DNA from: Kribbella sp. ALI-6-A
GTDB lineage: Bacteria > Actinomycetota > Actinomycetes > Propionibacteriales > Kribbellaceae
Assembly (NCBI RefSeq): GCF_001984195.1
Contig: NZ_MTQN01000005.1
Location: 62,001 to 126,000 of the forward strand
Direction of reading: 5' to 3'
Length of the DNA: 64,000 nt
Position numbers and translations under genes: made by a program. A model generated the notes under the pieces. It searched no databases. It saw nothing but the letters and a program-made list of their open reading frames with translations, and was not told the origin of the DNA. Below, in pieces: positions 44,083 to 55,823 of this stretch; the first letter of the stretch is position 1, and every line of letters begins with the position of its first letter.

Positions 44083-44708
44083 CCGGGGTATTCCGAGGTG
44101 AGGATGACGGTGAGCCGGTCCTTCTTCATGTTGTCCAGCGCGCCCTTGATCCGCGGGATGCCCAGGTCCTGGGCGAGCTGGGCGGCCTCGGCCTGCATCC
44201 CGGCCGGGTAGTAGACGGTGCTGGTGACGATCTTGCCGCGCCAGTTGTCCGCGCCGGTCACGCTCCAGCCGGCCTGCTCGGCGCGGCTGCCGACGGCCTG
44301 AGCCAGTCCCTTGCGGGTGGTGTTGTTGTAGATCTCCACCGCGGGCCGCTCGGACGGCGGCACGTTCACGGTCGGCTTCGGTACGCCGGTGGGCTCAGTG
44401 GTCGGCCCCGTGGTCGGCTCGGTCGTCGGCTCCGTGCTCGCCGACGTCGGCGGCGCCACCGGAGTCGTCGCCTCGGGCGTCGGCTGCGCGGTCGGCTCGG
44501 AGCTGGGCGTAGCACTCGGCGTCGCGCGGACGGTCGGCGTCGCACTGGGCGTCGTACTCGGCGTCTGCGCGACCGGCTTGCCCTCGTCGGCGACGCTGTC
44601 GTTGCCGCGGGTGCCGAACAGCACCAGCAGGCCACCGACGATCGCCACGACGGCCAGCACGGCCACGAGGGAGGACAGAACCTGTCCCCGTTCGTCCCTG
44701 CGGTTCAA
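44079..44708 (-). CDS. LytR_C-domain membrane protein
   Basis: 209 residues: single N-terminal transmembrane helix (about 10-32), a long Pro/Thr/Ser-rich linker (48-120), and an extracytoplasmic LytR_C domain (VEIYNNTTRKGLAQAVGSRAEQAGWSV). These proteins are wall-associated partners of LytR/CpsA/Psr enzymes. Overlaps otsB by four bases. Confidence 0.87.
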   Translation of the reverse strand: MNRRDERGQVLSSLVAVLAVVAIVGGLLVLFGTRGNDSVADEGKPVAQTPSTTPSATPTVRATPSATPSSEPTAQPTPEATTPVAPPTSASTEPTTEPTTGPTTEPTGVPKPTVNVPPSERPAVEIYNNTTRKGLAQAVGSRAEQAGWSVTGADNWRGKIVTSTVYYPAGMQAEAAQLAQDLGIPRIKGALDNMKKDRLTVILTSEYPG

Positions 44709-44711
44709 GGC

Positions 44712-45017
44712 CTAGACCTCGATCCCCAAGCGACGGGCGGAGCGGGCGCGTTGACGCGCGGCGCGCAACCGGCGCAGCCGCTTGACCAGCAGCGGGTCGT
44801 GGGCGAGGGCCTCCGGCCGGTCGATCAGCGCGTTGAGGACCTGGTAGTAGCGGGTGGCCGACATCTGGAACTGGTCACGGATCGCCTGTTCCTTGGCGCC
44901 GGCGTACTTCCACCAGTGCCGTTCGAAGCCGAGGATCGCGCCGTCCCGCTCGGAGAGCCCGGCGACGGCCGGCGGCGCCGCTTCGGGGCCGGAAGAGCTC
45001 GCGTTCGCGCTGTCCAT
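44712..45017 (-). CDS. DUF3263-family protein
   Basis: 101 residues. Conserved core GLSERDGAILGFERHWWKYAGAKEQ and RLRRLRAARQRAR are the DUF3263 signature, an actinobacterial family usually found beside LytR_C genes. Helical and basic; probably a DNA-associated regulator. ATG 45017; three bases before the LytR_C start. Confidence 0.85.
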   Translation of the reverse strand: MDSANASSSGPEAAPPAVAGLSERDGAILGFERHWWKYAGAKEQAIRDQFQMSATRYYQVLNALIDRPEALAHDPLLVKRLRRLRAARQRARSARRLGIEV

Positions 45018-45196
45018 CTGCTGGTGACTCCCGTGCGGTCGGTGATCGTCCGTCCGCGCTCCACTCTACGGGCTGAACAACAGCGATGTCATTCACCCGG
45101 CAGCGAACCGGCCGTGTCGTTTGCGGTCCTTTCCGGACCTTTCCGAAGGCTCGCGCGCCGCCGCCGCGCAGGCCCGACTCTGGCAGGATCGTGGAG

Positions 45197-46620
<1,424 letters not shown>

Positions 46621-46630
<10 letters not shown>

Positions 46631-47619
46631 ACCAGGTCCGTTGGGGTGTGGTTGCTACTGGCAACATCTCGACGCAGTTCACCAGAGACCTCGCCGAGCT
46701 GGACGACGCGGTCGCGACCGCCGTCGCGTCCCGATCGCTGGACAGCGCGCACAAGTTCGCCGACACCTTCGGCATCGAGCACCGCTACGACGACTACCGG
46801 CAACTGATCGAGTCGGGCACCGTCGACGTGCTCTACATCGGCACGCCGCACCCCCAGCACTACGGGATCGCCCGGGCCGCGCTGCAGGCCGGCGTCGCCG
46901 TCCTGTGCGAGAAGCCGGTCACGCTGACCGCCCGGCAGGCCCGGGACCTGGTCGCCGTCGCCCGCGAGCACAACACGTTGTTCGCCGAGGCGATGTGGAT
47001 GCGGACCAACCCGGTCGTGCAGGCGATGTTCGCCGACCTGGCCAAGGGCGTGATCGGCGAGCCGATGGAGGCGCTGGCCGACTTCGGCTTCCACAAGCCG
47101 CAACTGCCCGCGCGCCTGCTCGATCCCGCGCTCGGCGGCGGCGCGCTGATGGACGGCGGCATCTACCCGATGACGTTCGTGCACATGGCGCTCGGCCGGC
47201 CCGACGAGGTCAAGGCGGTCGGCGCGCTGACCGACGACGGCGTCGACCTGAACGTCGCGATGGCCTGGCGCTACGACTCCGGCGCCGTCGCCGCCCTGAC
47301 CTGCGGTCTGCGGTCGCAGAATCCGTGGACCGCCTCGGTGAGCGGACCCGAGGGCAGTTTGTTGCTGCCGAACCGCTTTCACCACCCCGAGTACTACGTG
47401 CGCAGTACGGCGGCCGGCCAGGAGCGGGTCGACGTCGCGGTGCATGGACTTGGGTACCACTATGAAGCAGCCGAGGTGATGCGCGCCTTGCGAGCCGGGC
47501 AGATCGAGTGCCCGGCCCTTCCGCATGCCGCGACGATCGAGATCCTCGAACTGCTCGACGAGACGCGCAGACAGATCGGGGTCTCCTACCCCGGCGACGA
47601 CGAATACCTGGGTGGATAA
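46621..47619 (+). CDS. Gfo/Idh/MocA family oxidoreductase
   Basis: 332 residues. N-terminal Rossmann (GVVATGNIS) and the EKP motif (VLCEKPVTL) with C-terminal alpha/beta domain. NAD(P)-dependent oxidation of sugars or cyclitols is usual. GTG start at 46621 overlaps the amidase stop by ten bases; six bases before otsA, so all are probably one transcript. In this setting a trehalose-related or wall-sugar role is only a guess. Confidence 0.9.
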
Positions 47620-47625
47620 CAGCAG

Positions 47626-49023
47626 ATGCCGAGCGGACGCAGTTCCTTCGTGGTGGTGGCCAACCGGCTGCCGGTCGACCGGGTCGAGATGCCCGACGGC
47701 AGTACGACGTGGCGGCGCAGCCCGGGGGGTCTGGTCACCGCCCTGGCACCGGTGATGCAGCGCCACCGCGGCGCCTGGATCGGCTGGACCGGCGGCAAGG
47801 ACGAGAAGGTCGACCCGTTCGACTCCGACGGCATGCACCTGGTCCCGGTCACGCTGTCGGGCGAGGACGTCGAGCTGTACTACGAGGGCTTCTCGAACGC
47901 GACGCTGTGGCCGCTCTACCACGACGTGATCGTGCCGCCGGAGTTCCACCGGGAGTGGTGGGAGGCCTACGTCGCGGTGAACCGGCGGTTCGCCGAGGCG
48001 GCCGCGGACGCCGCCGACGACAACGCGGTGGTCTGGGTGCACGACTACCAGCTCCAGCTGGTCCCGGCGATGCTGCGCCGGCTGCGGCCCGACGTACGGA
48101 TCGGGTTCTTCCTGCACATCCCGTTCCCGCCGACCGAGCTGTTCGCGCAGATGCCGTGGCGGCGGCAGATCCTGGACGGCCTGATGGGCGCCGACCTGGT
48201 CGGCTTCCAGCGGCCGGGCGCCGCGTCGAACTTCGCCCGGCTGGCCCGCAACCGGATGGGCCTGCGCACCCGCGGCGACCGGATCCACCTGCCCGACGAC
48301 CGGATCGTGCGGGCCAAGGCGTTCCCGATCTCGATCGACGTCGGCGAGCTGGAGCAGATCGCCCGCCAGCCGGAGACCGAGGCCCGGGCCCGGGAGATGC
48401 GCGCCGAGGTCGGCAACCCCGCGCACATCCTGCTCGGCGTGGACCGGCTGGACTACACCAAGGGCATCAGGCAACGACTGCGTGCTTTCGGTGAGCTGCT
48501 GGACGAGAAGCGCGTCTCGGTCGACGACGCGGTCTTCATCCAGGTGGCGACGCCGTCGCGCGAGCGGGTCGAGCAGTACCGCGTGCTGCGCGACGAGATC
48601 GAGCTGCTGGTCGGGCGGATCAACGGCGAGCACGGCCGGATCGGGACGCCGGCGATCAACTACCTGCACACGTCGTACTCGCGCACCGAGATGGCCGCGC
48701 TGTTCCGGGCCGCCGACGTCGCCGTGGTGACCCCGCTGCGCGACGGCATGAACCTGGTCGCCAAGGAGTACGTCGCCTGCCGGTACGACGACACCGGCGC
48801 GCTGGTGCTGAGCGAGTTCGCCGGAGCGGCCGACGAGTTCCGGCAGGCGTTCCTGGTCAACCCGCACGACATCAACGGCATGAAGGACACCATCGTCGAC
48901 GCGATGAACACCGACGACCGCCAGCTCGGCCGCCGGATGAAGGCGATGCGCAAGCACCTGGCCGCCCACGACGTGAACGTCTGGGCCGCCTCGTTCCTCG
49001 AGGCACTGCATGCCGCCGACTGA
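47626..49023 (+). CDS. otsA: Alpha,alpha-trehalose-phosphate synthase
   Basis: Glycosyltransferase family 20, 465 residues. Start [19 protein letters not shown] with the conserved N-terminal motif, [26 protein letters not shown] with the acceptor/donor residues, and [10 protein letters not shown] near the end. Makes trehalose 6-phosphate from UDP-glucose (or GDP-glucose) and glucose 6-phosphate. Downstream kinase gene overlaps by 14 bases. Confidence 0.95.
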   Translation: MPSGRSSFVVVANRLPVDRVEMPDGSTTWRRSPGGLVTALAPVMQRHRGAWIGWTGGKDEKVDPFDSDGMHLVPVTLSGEDVELYYEGFSNATLWPLYHDVIVPPEFHREWWEAYVAVNRRFAEAAADAADDNAVVWVHDYQLQLVPAMLRRLRPDVRIGFFLHIPFPPTELFAQMPWRRQILDGLMGADLVGFQRPGAASNFARLARNRMGLRTRGDRIHLPDDRIVRAKAFPISIDVGELEQIARQPETEARAREMRAEVGNPAHILLGVDRLDYTKGIRQRLRAFGELLDEKRVSVDDAVFIQVATPSRERVEQYRVLRDEIELLVGRINGEHGRIGTPAINYLHTSYSRTEMAALFRAADVAVVTPLRDGMNLVAKEYVACRYDDTGALVLSEFAGAADEFRQAFLVNPHDINGMKDTIVDAMNTDDRQLGRRMKAMRKHLAAHDVNVWAASFLEALHAAD

Positions 49024-50647
49024 CGGCCGGGACGACGCCGCGCCTGCCGGCGGACCCGAGGCCCCTGCCCCGGTCGGTGGACCCGAGGCTCCTGCCCCGG
49101 TCGGAGGCCCGAAGGCCCCTGCCCCGGTGGGCGGGCCGGAGGCTCCTGCCCCGGTAGGCGGGCCGGAGGCTCCTGCTCCGGTCGGCGGACCGGGCCGCGC
49201 CACGCCTGCCGGTGGACCGGGCGGCGACCGGATCCTCGCGCTCGACCTCGGCACCTCCTCGGCGCGCGCGCTCGTGCTGTCGGCCGACGACGCGTCGCCG
49301 GTGCCGGGTGCGCTGGCGCGGCACAAGATCACCCCGACGTACGGGGTGGGCGGCTCGGCGACGATCGACCTGCACGAGTACGTCGAGGGGCTGCTCGGCT
49401 GCCTCGACGAGCTCCAGCAGAACGGCCACCTCGACGGCATCACCGCGATCGTCCTGTCGTCGCAGTGGCACTCGGTCGTCGCGCTCGACAACCACGGCGC
49501 CGCGCTGACCCCGCTGATCACCTGGGCCGACACCCGCTCGGTCGCGCCGCGGCTCGACCCGTCGTTCGACGAACACGCCTTCCACGCGCGCACCGGCGCC
49601 TGGCTGCACCGGCTGTACTGGCCGCGCCGCATTCCATGGTTGCTGTCCGAGGTGTCGGCGGCCTCCTTCGCCGGCCTTCCCGACCTCGTGCTCGAACGCC
49701 TCACCGGCGAGCGGGTCACGTCGGTGTCCATTGCCTCCGGCACCGGATCGCTCGACCTCGCCAAGGGCGAGTACGACGCCGAGGCGCTCGACATCGCCGG
49801 GGTCACGGCCGCGCAGCTGCCGCCGATCGTGCCGACCGGCTGGACCGGCGTCCTGGCGTCGACGTACGCGCGACGCTGGCCCGGCCTGGCCGGCGTACCG
49901 GTGCATCCTCCGACCGGCGACGGCGCCGCCTCCAACGTCGGCACCGGCGGCTACGACGAGTCGACCGCCGCGGTCACGGTCGGTACGTCGGCCGCCGTCC
50001 GTGTCGTGCACCCCATCGACCAGGCCCCCGAGCTGCCCTGGGAACTGTGGCGCTACCGCGTCGACGACCAGCGCGCGGTCACCGGGATGGCCTTCTCCGC
50101 CGCGGGCAACCTGCACGCCTGGCTGACCAACGTCCTGCAACTCGACGAGGCCCACCAGGAACCGACCGACGTCGAGATCGGCTCGTCGCGCGTGATCGCG
50201 ATCCCGTTCCAGGCCGGCACCCGCCCGCCCGAAACGGTCCCCGGCGGCTCCGGCGTGTACTTCGGCCTGTCCTTCGACGACGACGCCGCCGACCTGCTCG
50301 CCGCGTCGCTCCAGGGCGCGTCCCTGGAGATCGACCGCGGCCTGCGCATGCTCGACTCGCTGTTCGGCCGCCGCCTCGAGGTCGTCCTCGGCGGCGGCGG
50401 CATCGACGCCTCCGCCTGGTGGCGCCGCTGCCTCACCGCGACGTTCGCCCGCCCCACCGACGTCTGCGCCGAAGCCGAAGTAGGCGCCCGAGGCGCCGCC
50501 GCCGTAGCCCTCGGCCTGTCCCCCGCACCGGGCGGCGAACACCTCGACCCCGCCCCGGAGGAGGTCGAGCGCGTCAACACCCTCCGCCCCCGCTACACCG
50601 CCCTGCGCGACCTCGCGGTCCAGGCCACGCGGGCACTGAACCCGTAG
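49010..50647 (+). CDS. FGGY-family carbohydrate kinase (gluconokinase-like) with repetitive N-tail
   Basis: 545 residues. After an odd N-terminus made of five copies of PEAPAPVGG (about 16-60), the actin-like kinase fold starts at [19 protein letters not shown]; the second domain carries [22 protein letters not shown] and a C-terminal [15 protein letters not shown] enzymes phosphorylate sugars or gluconate. The start inside otsA gives the in-frame repeat; a start after it lacks a codon. The repeat probably serves as a flexible linker. Confidence 0.85.
   Translation: MPPTDGRDDAAPAGGPEAPAPVGGPEAPAPVGGPKAPAPVGGPEAPAPVGGPEAPAPVGGPGRATPAGGPGGDRILALDLGTSSARALVLSADDASPVPGALARHKITPTYGVGGSATIDLHEYVEGLLGCLDELQQNGHLDGITAIVLSSQWHSVVALDNHGAALTPLITWADTRSVAPRLDPSFDEHAFHARTGAWLHRLYWPRRIPWLLSEVSAASFAGLPDLVLERLTGERVTSVSIASGTGSLDLAKGEYDAEALDIAGVTAAQLPPIVPTGWTGVLASTYARRWPGLAGVPVHPPTGDGAASNVGTGGYDESTAAVTVGTSAAVRVVHPIDQAPELPWELWRYRVDDQRAVTGMAFSAAGNLHAWLTNVLQLDEAHQEPTDVEIGSSRVIAIPFQAGTRPPETVPGGSGVYFGLSFDDDAADLLAASLQGASLEIDRGLRMLDSLFGRRLEVVLGGGGIDASAWWRRCLTATFARPTDVCAEAEVGARGAAAVALGLSPAPGGEHLDPAPEEVERVNTLRPRYTALRDLAVQATRALNP
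49055..49189 (+). repeat. Five 27-bp in-frame tandem repeats
   Basis: Units 49055-49081, 49082-49108, 49109-49135, 49136-49162 and 49163-49189 encode PEAPAPVGG (PKAPAPVGG in the third). Third-position changes differ between copies, so the protein sequence is conserved. Degenerate units flank both sides. Confidence 0.9.
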
Positions 50648-50792
50648 AGCCGCTCTTCACGTCCGAGAACGCGACCACGCGGTGGCTGAAGTCGGCGGTC
50701 GACTGCTCTGCGCCCTTCCGCCGGCGCGGGTTCGAGCGTAGGAAGGTGACAGGCCAGGGGGGCCTGATCACTTTCCGTGGGGGGAACCACAG

Positions 50793-51593
50793 ATGCGACT
50801 ACTTGCTGCCGTCTCAGCGGCGACCGTGCTGCTCGGCTCGATGACTGTTCCGGCTGTTGCCGCGGCGCCGGCGCCCGTGCTTCAGGTCAGCCGGACGACC
50901 GGGCTCGCCGGCGGGGACGAGGTGCGGGTGAGCGGACGCGGGTTCGCCCCCGGCTCCGAGGTGCGGATCGTCCAGTGCGACGTGTTCGTGGACTGGATCG
51001 ACGGCGACTGCCCGGACCGCACGGTGACGACGGCCGGATCCACCGGCCGGATCGCGACCCGGGTGGCGCTGGGCGATCCCGTCTTCCGGCGGATGGAGTT
51101 CGGCGAACCCACCACCGTCTACTGCCGGGCGGACGTGTGCCGCCTGTTCGCCGTCGGCGACGCCCCGGATGGCACCCGGCTCGTCCTCGACTCCGGCGCC
51201 CTGCGCTTCCGTGGCTCACCGGCCACGATCGCCGCGACCCCGTCCACGGATCTGGCCGCTGAGCAGTGGGTCACGGTGCACGGTACGGCGTACGGGGCGG
51301 AGGGCCGGCAGGTGCGGATCGTTCAGCACGCCTGCTTCGAGATCATTCAGGAGACCGGTTGTTACGGCGAGCGGCCCACCGTGACCACCTGGGTCCGTGC
51401 CGACGGCAGCTACGCGACGCCGTACCGGGTGAACCGCTGGCTGGCCGACGGCACGGACTGTGTCGAGCCAGGCTTCCTGGGCAGCTGTGTCCTGTCGGTC
51501 ACCGTCCTGGACCGCGACGGCGAACCCGACGACAGCTTCGGGTACTCGGCCAACGGCGACATGATGACGCCGATCGCCTTCGCCGGGCCGTGA
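50793..51593 (+). CDS. Secreted protein with two neocarzinostatin-like domains
   Basis: 266 residues with a Sec signal peptide (MRLLAAVSAATVLLGSMTVPAVAAA) and two similar immunoglobulin-like domains. The first shows TTGLAGGDEVRVSGRGFAPG and Cys pairs Cys62-Cys73 and Cys111-Cys116, laid out like the two disulfides of neocarzinostatin apoprotein; the second has Cys181-Cys190 and a later pair (TDC...GSC). Neocarzinostatin carries an enediyne, but no enediyne genes are here, so it is probably a binding or structural extracellular protein. ATG 50793 with GGGGAACC upstream. Confidence 0.83.
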   Translation: MRLLAAVSAATVLLGSMTVPAVAAAPAPVLQVSRTTGLAGGDEVRVSGRGFAPGSEVRIVQCDVFVDWIDGDCPDRTVTTAGSTGRIATRVALGDPVFRRMEFGEPTTVYCRADVCRLFAVGDAPDGTRLVLDSGALRFRGSPATIAATPSTDLAAEQWVTVHGTAYGAEGRQVRIVQHACFEIIQETGCYGERPTVTTWVRADGSYATPYRVNRWLADGTDCVEPGFLGSCVLSVTVLDRDGEPDDSFGYSANGDMMTPIAFAGP

Positions 51594-51651
51594 CAGCGGT
51601 GAGTGACGGCTGCCACTGACACCCCGTCGGCCGCCCTGGATGATGGCCCGC

Positions 51652-52071
51652 ATGCTGCGCGAGATGATGAAGTCGAAGGTGCACCGGGCCACCGTCACCC
51701 AGGCGGACCTGGACTACGTCGGGTCCTGCACGCTGGACGCCGAGCTGATGGCGGCGGCGGACCTGCTGCCCGGGGAGAAGGTCGACATCGTCGACATCAC
51801 CAACGGGAACCGGCTGTCGACGTACCTGATCGCAGGGCCGCGCCGGTCCGGGGTGGTCGGGATCAACGGCGCGGCCGCGCACCTGATCCATCCCGGCGAC
51901 CTGGTCATCCTGATCGCGTACGGGCAGTTCGAGGACGAGGAGGCGAAGGCCTTCTCGCCGCGCGTAGTCTTCGTGGACGGGCAGAACGCGATCACCCGCA
52001 TCGGTTCCGACCCCGCCGAGGCGCTGCCGGACAGCGGCACGCTCCGCGGTGACCAACTGCACACCCAGTGA
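51652..52071 (+). CDS. panD: Aspartate 1-decarboxylase
   Basis: Pyruvoyl enzyme making beta-alanine for pantothenate. 139 residues from ATG 51652, placing the self-processing Gly24-Ser25 bond (YVGSCTLD) exactly where E. coli PanD has it; Ser25 becomes the pyruvoyl group. Earlier ATGs at 51640 and 51643 are in frame but would misplace that site. Stands 18 bp before pepP; no panB or panC adjacent. Confidence 0.93.
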   Translation: MLREMMKSKVHRATVTQADLDYVGSCTLDAELMAAADLLPGEKVDIVDITNGNRLSTYLIAGPRRSGVVGINGAAAHLIHPGDLVILIAYGQFEDEEAKAFSPRVVFVDGQNAITRIGSDPAEALPDSGTLRGDQLHTQ

Positions 52072-52089
52072 GACGAGGACTGGTCGACG

Positions 52090-53568
52090 ATGACCCAGAG
52101 CACCGAGCAGGCTCCCGCCGAACCCTCCGGCCCGGCGATCGACCCGGCCGCCGAGCAGGTCACCGAGGCGGCGCCGAAGACGGCCAAGCATGACAGCGAG
52201 CCGAAGGACAAGCTGCGCGCGTTCATGAACTCCGGCTGGGGTGACATCGAGCGCACCGACGCGAGCCTGCGTGACGTCGCGGCCTGGACCGAGAAGCGCC
52301 GCGCGGCCCTGTCGCAGGCGTTCCCGGGCGAGCGGCTGGTGATCCCGGCCGGCACCTACAAGGTCCGCTCGAACGACACCGACTACGTCTTCCGCCCGCA
52401 CACCGACTACGTCTGGCTGGCCGGCGACCAGACCTCCGACGCCGTCCTGGTGCTGGAGCCGAACGGCAGCGGCCACGACTCGGTGCTGTACTTCCGCCCG
52501 CGCTCGGAGCGCAGCCAGGGCGAGGAGTTCTGGCGCGACCGCATGTACGGCGAACTGTGGGCCGGCCGCCGTCCGTCGCTGACCGAGACGGCCAAGGAGT
52601 TCGGCCTGGAGACGCGGCATGTCGACCAGCTCGCGAACGCGCTGAAGGGCGACGTACCGACCCGGGTGCGGCGCGGCGAGGACAGCTCGCTGACCGCCCA
52701 GCTGAGCGGCTTGAAGGTCGACGCCGACCGCGACCATGAGCTGGCCGCGACGCTGTCCGAGCTGCGGCTGGTCAAGGACGCGTTCGAGATCGAGCAGCTG
52801 CGCGAGGCCTGCGCGATCACGCATCGCGGCTTTTCCGACGTGCTGGCCGAGATGGAGCAGGTCCGCAAGTACGGCGAACGCTGGATCGAGGGCACCTTCT
52901 GGCGCCGCGCCCGCGCGGAGGGCAACGACGTCGGCTACACCTCGATCGCCGCCGCGGGGTCGCACGCGACCACCCTGCACTGGATCGAGAACGACGGCCC
53001 GGTCACCGACGGCACGCTGATGCTGCTCGACATGGGCGTGGAGAACCGCAACCTCTACACCGCCGACATCACCCGCACGCTGCCGGTGAACGGCGAGTTC
53101 ACCCCGCGCCAGCGTGAGCTCTACCAGCTCGTGCTCGACGCGCAGAACGCCGGCATCGCGGCGCTGCGGCCCGGCGTACCGTTCGCGTCCGGCCACCAGG
53201 CCGCGATGGAGGTCATCGTGAACGGCCTGGACGCGATGGCGCTGCTTCCGGTGAGCGTCGACGAAGCCCTCGAGACCGTGATCTACCAGCGCTACACGCT
53301 GCACGGAGTCAGCCACATGCTCGGCATCGACGTGCACGACTGCGCCGCCGCCCGCAACGAGCAGTACCGCGGCGACCTGCAGGCCGGCTACGTGCTGACC
53401 GTCGAGCCCGGCCTGTACTTCCAGGCCGAGGACCTGACCGTGCCGGAGGACCTGCGCGGGATCGGGATCCGGATCGAGGACGACATCCTGATCACCGACG
53501 ACGGCACCGAGAACCTGTCGGCCGCGATGCCGCGGGAGATCGACGCGATCCAGAACTGGATGAGCTGA
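52090..53568 (+). CDS. pepP: Xaa-Pro aminopeptidase (M24)
   Basis: 492 residues, two-metal pita-bread metallopeptidase that removes N-terminal residues before proline. N-terminal domain with AMP-N fold (1-230) and M24 domain with ligands in LLDMGVENRNLYTADITRT (two Asp), HGVSHMLGIDVHD (His), VEPGLYF (Glu) and GIRIEDD (Glu). The first 40 residues are an Ala/Pro/Glu-rich disordered tail not seen in shorter homologues. Ends directly at palindromic element C. Confidence 0.93.
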   Translation: MTQSTEQAPAEPSGPAIDPAAEQVTEAAPKTAKHDSEPKDKLRAFMNSGWGDIERTDASLRDVAAWTEKRRAALSQAFPGERLVIPAGTYKVRSNDTDYVFRPHTDYVWLAGDQTSDAVLVLEPNGSGHDSVLYFRPRSERSQGEEFWRDRMYGELWAGRRPSLTETAKEFGLETRHVDQLANALKGDVPTRVRRGEDSSLTAQLSGLKVDADRDHELAATLSELRLVKDAFEIEQLREACAITHRGFSDVLAEMEQVRKYGERWIEGTFWRRARAEGNDVGYTSIAAAGSHATTLHWIENDGPVTDGTLMLLDMGVENRNLYTADITRTLPVNGEFTPRQRELYQLVLDAQNAGIAALRPGVPFASGHQAAMEVIVNGLDAMALLPVSVDEALETVIYQRYTLHGVSHMLGIDVHDCAAARNEQYRGDLQAGYVLTVEPGLYFQAEDLTVPEDLRGIGIRIEDDILITDDGTENLSAAMPREIDAIQNWMS

Positions 53569-53674
53569 ACCTGCAGCACTCACCAAGCGCCGGCCCCGGG
53601 GGCGCCGGTCCACGCGCTGAGCGTGAACCGGCCGCCTTCCCGGGGCCGGCGCTGGTTTGGTGAGTGCTGCAGGT
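53569..53674. repeat. Palindromic element C (class 1)
   Basis: Arms 53569-53586 (ACCTGCAGCACTCACCAA) and 53657-53674 are exact reverse complements; a second inner stem pairs 53586-53600 with 53639-53653. The element fills nearly all of the 109-bp gap between convergent pepP and the M13 peptidase gene. Confidence 0.9.
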
Positions 53675-53677
53675 CCG

Positions 53678-55633
53678 CTACCAGATCCGGACCCGCTGCT
53701 CCTCCGGCAGCCACATCGCGTCGTCCGGGCCGACCCCGAAGGCGGCGTGGAACGCGTCGATGTTGCGGACCACCGCGTTGCAGCGGAACTCCGGCGGCGA
53801 GTGCGGGTCGATCGCCAGCCGGCGGACCACCTCGGCCGGCCGCGTCTTGGTCGACCACGCCTTGCCCCAGGCCACGAAGAACCGCTGCGCCCCGGTCAGC
53901 CCGTCCACGACCGGCGGCTCGGCGCCGTTCAGCGAGATCTCGTAGGCGGTGTAGGCGATCGACAGGCCGCCGAGGTCGCCGATGTTCTCGCCGAGGGTGA
54001 GCTTGCCGTTCACCTTCTGGCCGTCGCCGCCGGTCGGCTCGAGTACGTCGTACTGCTCGACCAGGCGGTTGGCCCGCAGCTCGAAGGCGTCCCGGTCGGC
54101 GTCGGTCCACCAGTCGCTGATGTTGCCGGCGCCGTCGTACTTGGAGCCCTGGTCGTCGAAGCCGTGGCCGATCTCGTGCCCGATCACCGCGCCGATCGCG
54201 CCGTAGTTCAGCGCGTCGTCGGAGTCCAGCGCGAAGAACGGCGGGCGCAGGATCGCGGCCGGGAAGACGATCTCGTTGGCCCGCGGGTTGTAGTAGGCGT
54301 TCACCGTCTGCGGCGTCATGTGCCACTCGTCGCGGTCCACCGGCTTGCCCAGCTTGGCCAGGTCCCGCTCGGTCTCGACCGCGATCGAGCGCCGGACGTT
54401 GCCGACCAGGTCACCGGGGACGATCTCCAGCGCGCTGTAGTCGCGCCACTTGTCCGGGTAGCCGATCTTCGGGGTGAACTTGCCGAGCTTGTCCAGCGCG
54501 CGCTGCCGGGTCTCCGGACCCATCCACTCCAGCGCCGAGATCCGCTGCCGGTACGCCTCGACCAGATTGGCGACCAGGTCGACCATCCGGGCCTTGGCGG
54601 CCGGCGGGAAGAACTCCGCGACGTACAGCTGCCCGACCGCCTCGCCGAGCGCGGACTCGACCACGCCCAGGCCGCGCTTCCACCGCTCGCGCAGCTCCGG
54701 CGCACCGGTCAGCGTCCGGCCGTAGAACTCGAAGTTCTCCTTGACGAACGCCGAGCTCAGCAGCGGCGCCGCGGCGTGCACGATCCGCCAGCCGAGCCAC
54801 TCCTTCCACTGCTCCAGCTCGACCTCCTGCAGCGCCGTCGCGGCGACGGTGAGGTAGTCCGGCTGCTGGACGACGACCTGGTCGAAGGCGTCGTCCGGTA
54901 CGCCGGCGTTCGCCATCCAGGCCGCCCAGTCGAAGCCGGGCGTCAGCGCCTCGAGCTCCGGCCTGGTGAGCTTGTTGTACGTCGCGGTGACGTCGCGGGT
55001 CTTCACCCGGTCCCAGTGGCCGGCCGCGAGTCGGGTCTCCAGCGCGAGCACCCGCTCGGCCGCTCCCTCGGGATCGGCGAGCCCGGCCAGCTCGAGCATC
55101 CGGGCCACGTGCGCGACGTACGCCGTCCGCTGCTCGGCGAAGGAGTCCTCGCGGTAGTACGACTCGTCGGGCAGGCTGATCCCGCCCTGCATCATGTAGA
55201 CGACGTACTGGTCGGACTGCTTCGCGTCGATGTCGACGCCGTACCGGAAGACGCCGCCGACGCCCTGCAGCTCCAGCGTGCCGAGAGCCGCGACCAGGTC
55301 GGCGCGGTTCTCGATCGCCGCGGCCAGTGTCAACTGGTCGGCGATCGGGTCGGCACCGAGCCGCTCGATCGTCTCCTCGTCCATGAAGCTGCCGTACAGA
55401 TCGGCGATCTTGCGGGCCTCGCTGCCGTCGGGGTGCCCGGCGGTCAGGGTCTGCTCGACGAGCTCCCGGACGCTCTGCTCGGCGCTGTCGGCCAGTTCGT
55501 GGAAGGCGCCGTAGATCGCCTTGTCGGCGGGGATCTCGTGCGCGTCCAGCCACGGGCCGTTGGCGTACAGGTACAGGTCGTCCTGCGGCCGGACGGTGTC
55601 GGACAGGTCCGAAATGTCGATCCCTGAGGTCAT
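53678..55633 (-). CDS. M13 family metalloendopeptidase (neprilysin-like)
   Basis: 651 residues, no signal peptide. Zinc motif in VIGHEIGHGFDDQG (near 484) and the substrate Asn motif NAYYNPRANEI are intact, and the C-terminal RVRIW ending is the family end. Known members cut small peptides; the intracellular bacterial role is not settled. ATG 55633 starts MTSGIDISDLSD; a longer frame upstream has no M13 similarity. Confidence 0.93.
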   Translation of the reverse strand: MTSGIDISDLSDTVRPQDDLYLYANGPWLDAHEIPADKAIYGAFHELADSAEQSVRELVEQTLTAGHPDGSEARKIADLYGSFMDEETIERLGADPIADQLTLAAAIENRADLVAALGTLELQGVGGVFRYGVDIDAKQSDQYVVYMMQGGISLPDESYYREDSFAEQRTAYVAHVARMLELAGLADPEGAAERVLALETRLAAGHWDRVKTRDVTATYNKLTRPELEALTPGFDWAAWMANAGVPDDAFDQVVVQQPDYLTVAATALQEVELEQWKEWLGWRIVHAAAPLLSSAFVKENFEFYGRTLTGAPELRERWKRGLGVVESALGEAVGQLYVAEFFPPAAKARMVDLVANLVEAYRQRISALEWMGPETRQRALDKLGKFTPKIGYPDKWRDYSALEIVPGDLVGNVRRSIAVETERDLAKLGKPVDRDEWHMTPQTVNAYYNPRANEIVFPAAILRPPFFALDSDDALNYGAIGAVIGHEIGHGFDDQGSKYDGAGNISDWWTDADRDAFELRANRLVEQYDVLEPTGGDGQKVNGKLTLGENIGDLGGLSIAYTAYEISLNGAEPPVVDGLTGAQRFFVAWGKAWSTKTRPAEVVRRLAIDPHSPPEFRCNAVVRNIDAFHAAFGVGPDDAMWLPEEQRVRIW

Positions 55634-55823
55634 CGAACTCCCCTGCGTGCGCGGCCGGCGGACCGTCGTCCGGCGACTCGAGAAGGTTTGCTGTGCTGGC
55701 GACAGTACCCGGTGGATTGAACCCTTGCGTCCTGCGTTCCGTTGTCTACGGTCGAGAGCACATCGTCGGCTTCTCGGGGGCGATCGAGTCGGCCAGATCA
55801 CCGACCAGGAGGTCATCCAGCTC

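Noticed and set aside
49055..49189. CRISPR-like repeat array
   Set aside because: Repeats are adjacent without spacers and keep a coding frame, so they are a protein tandem repeat.
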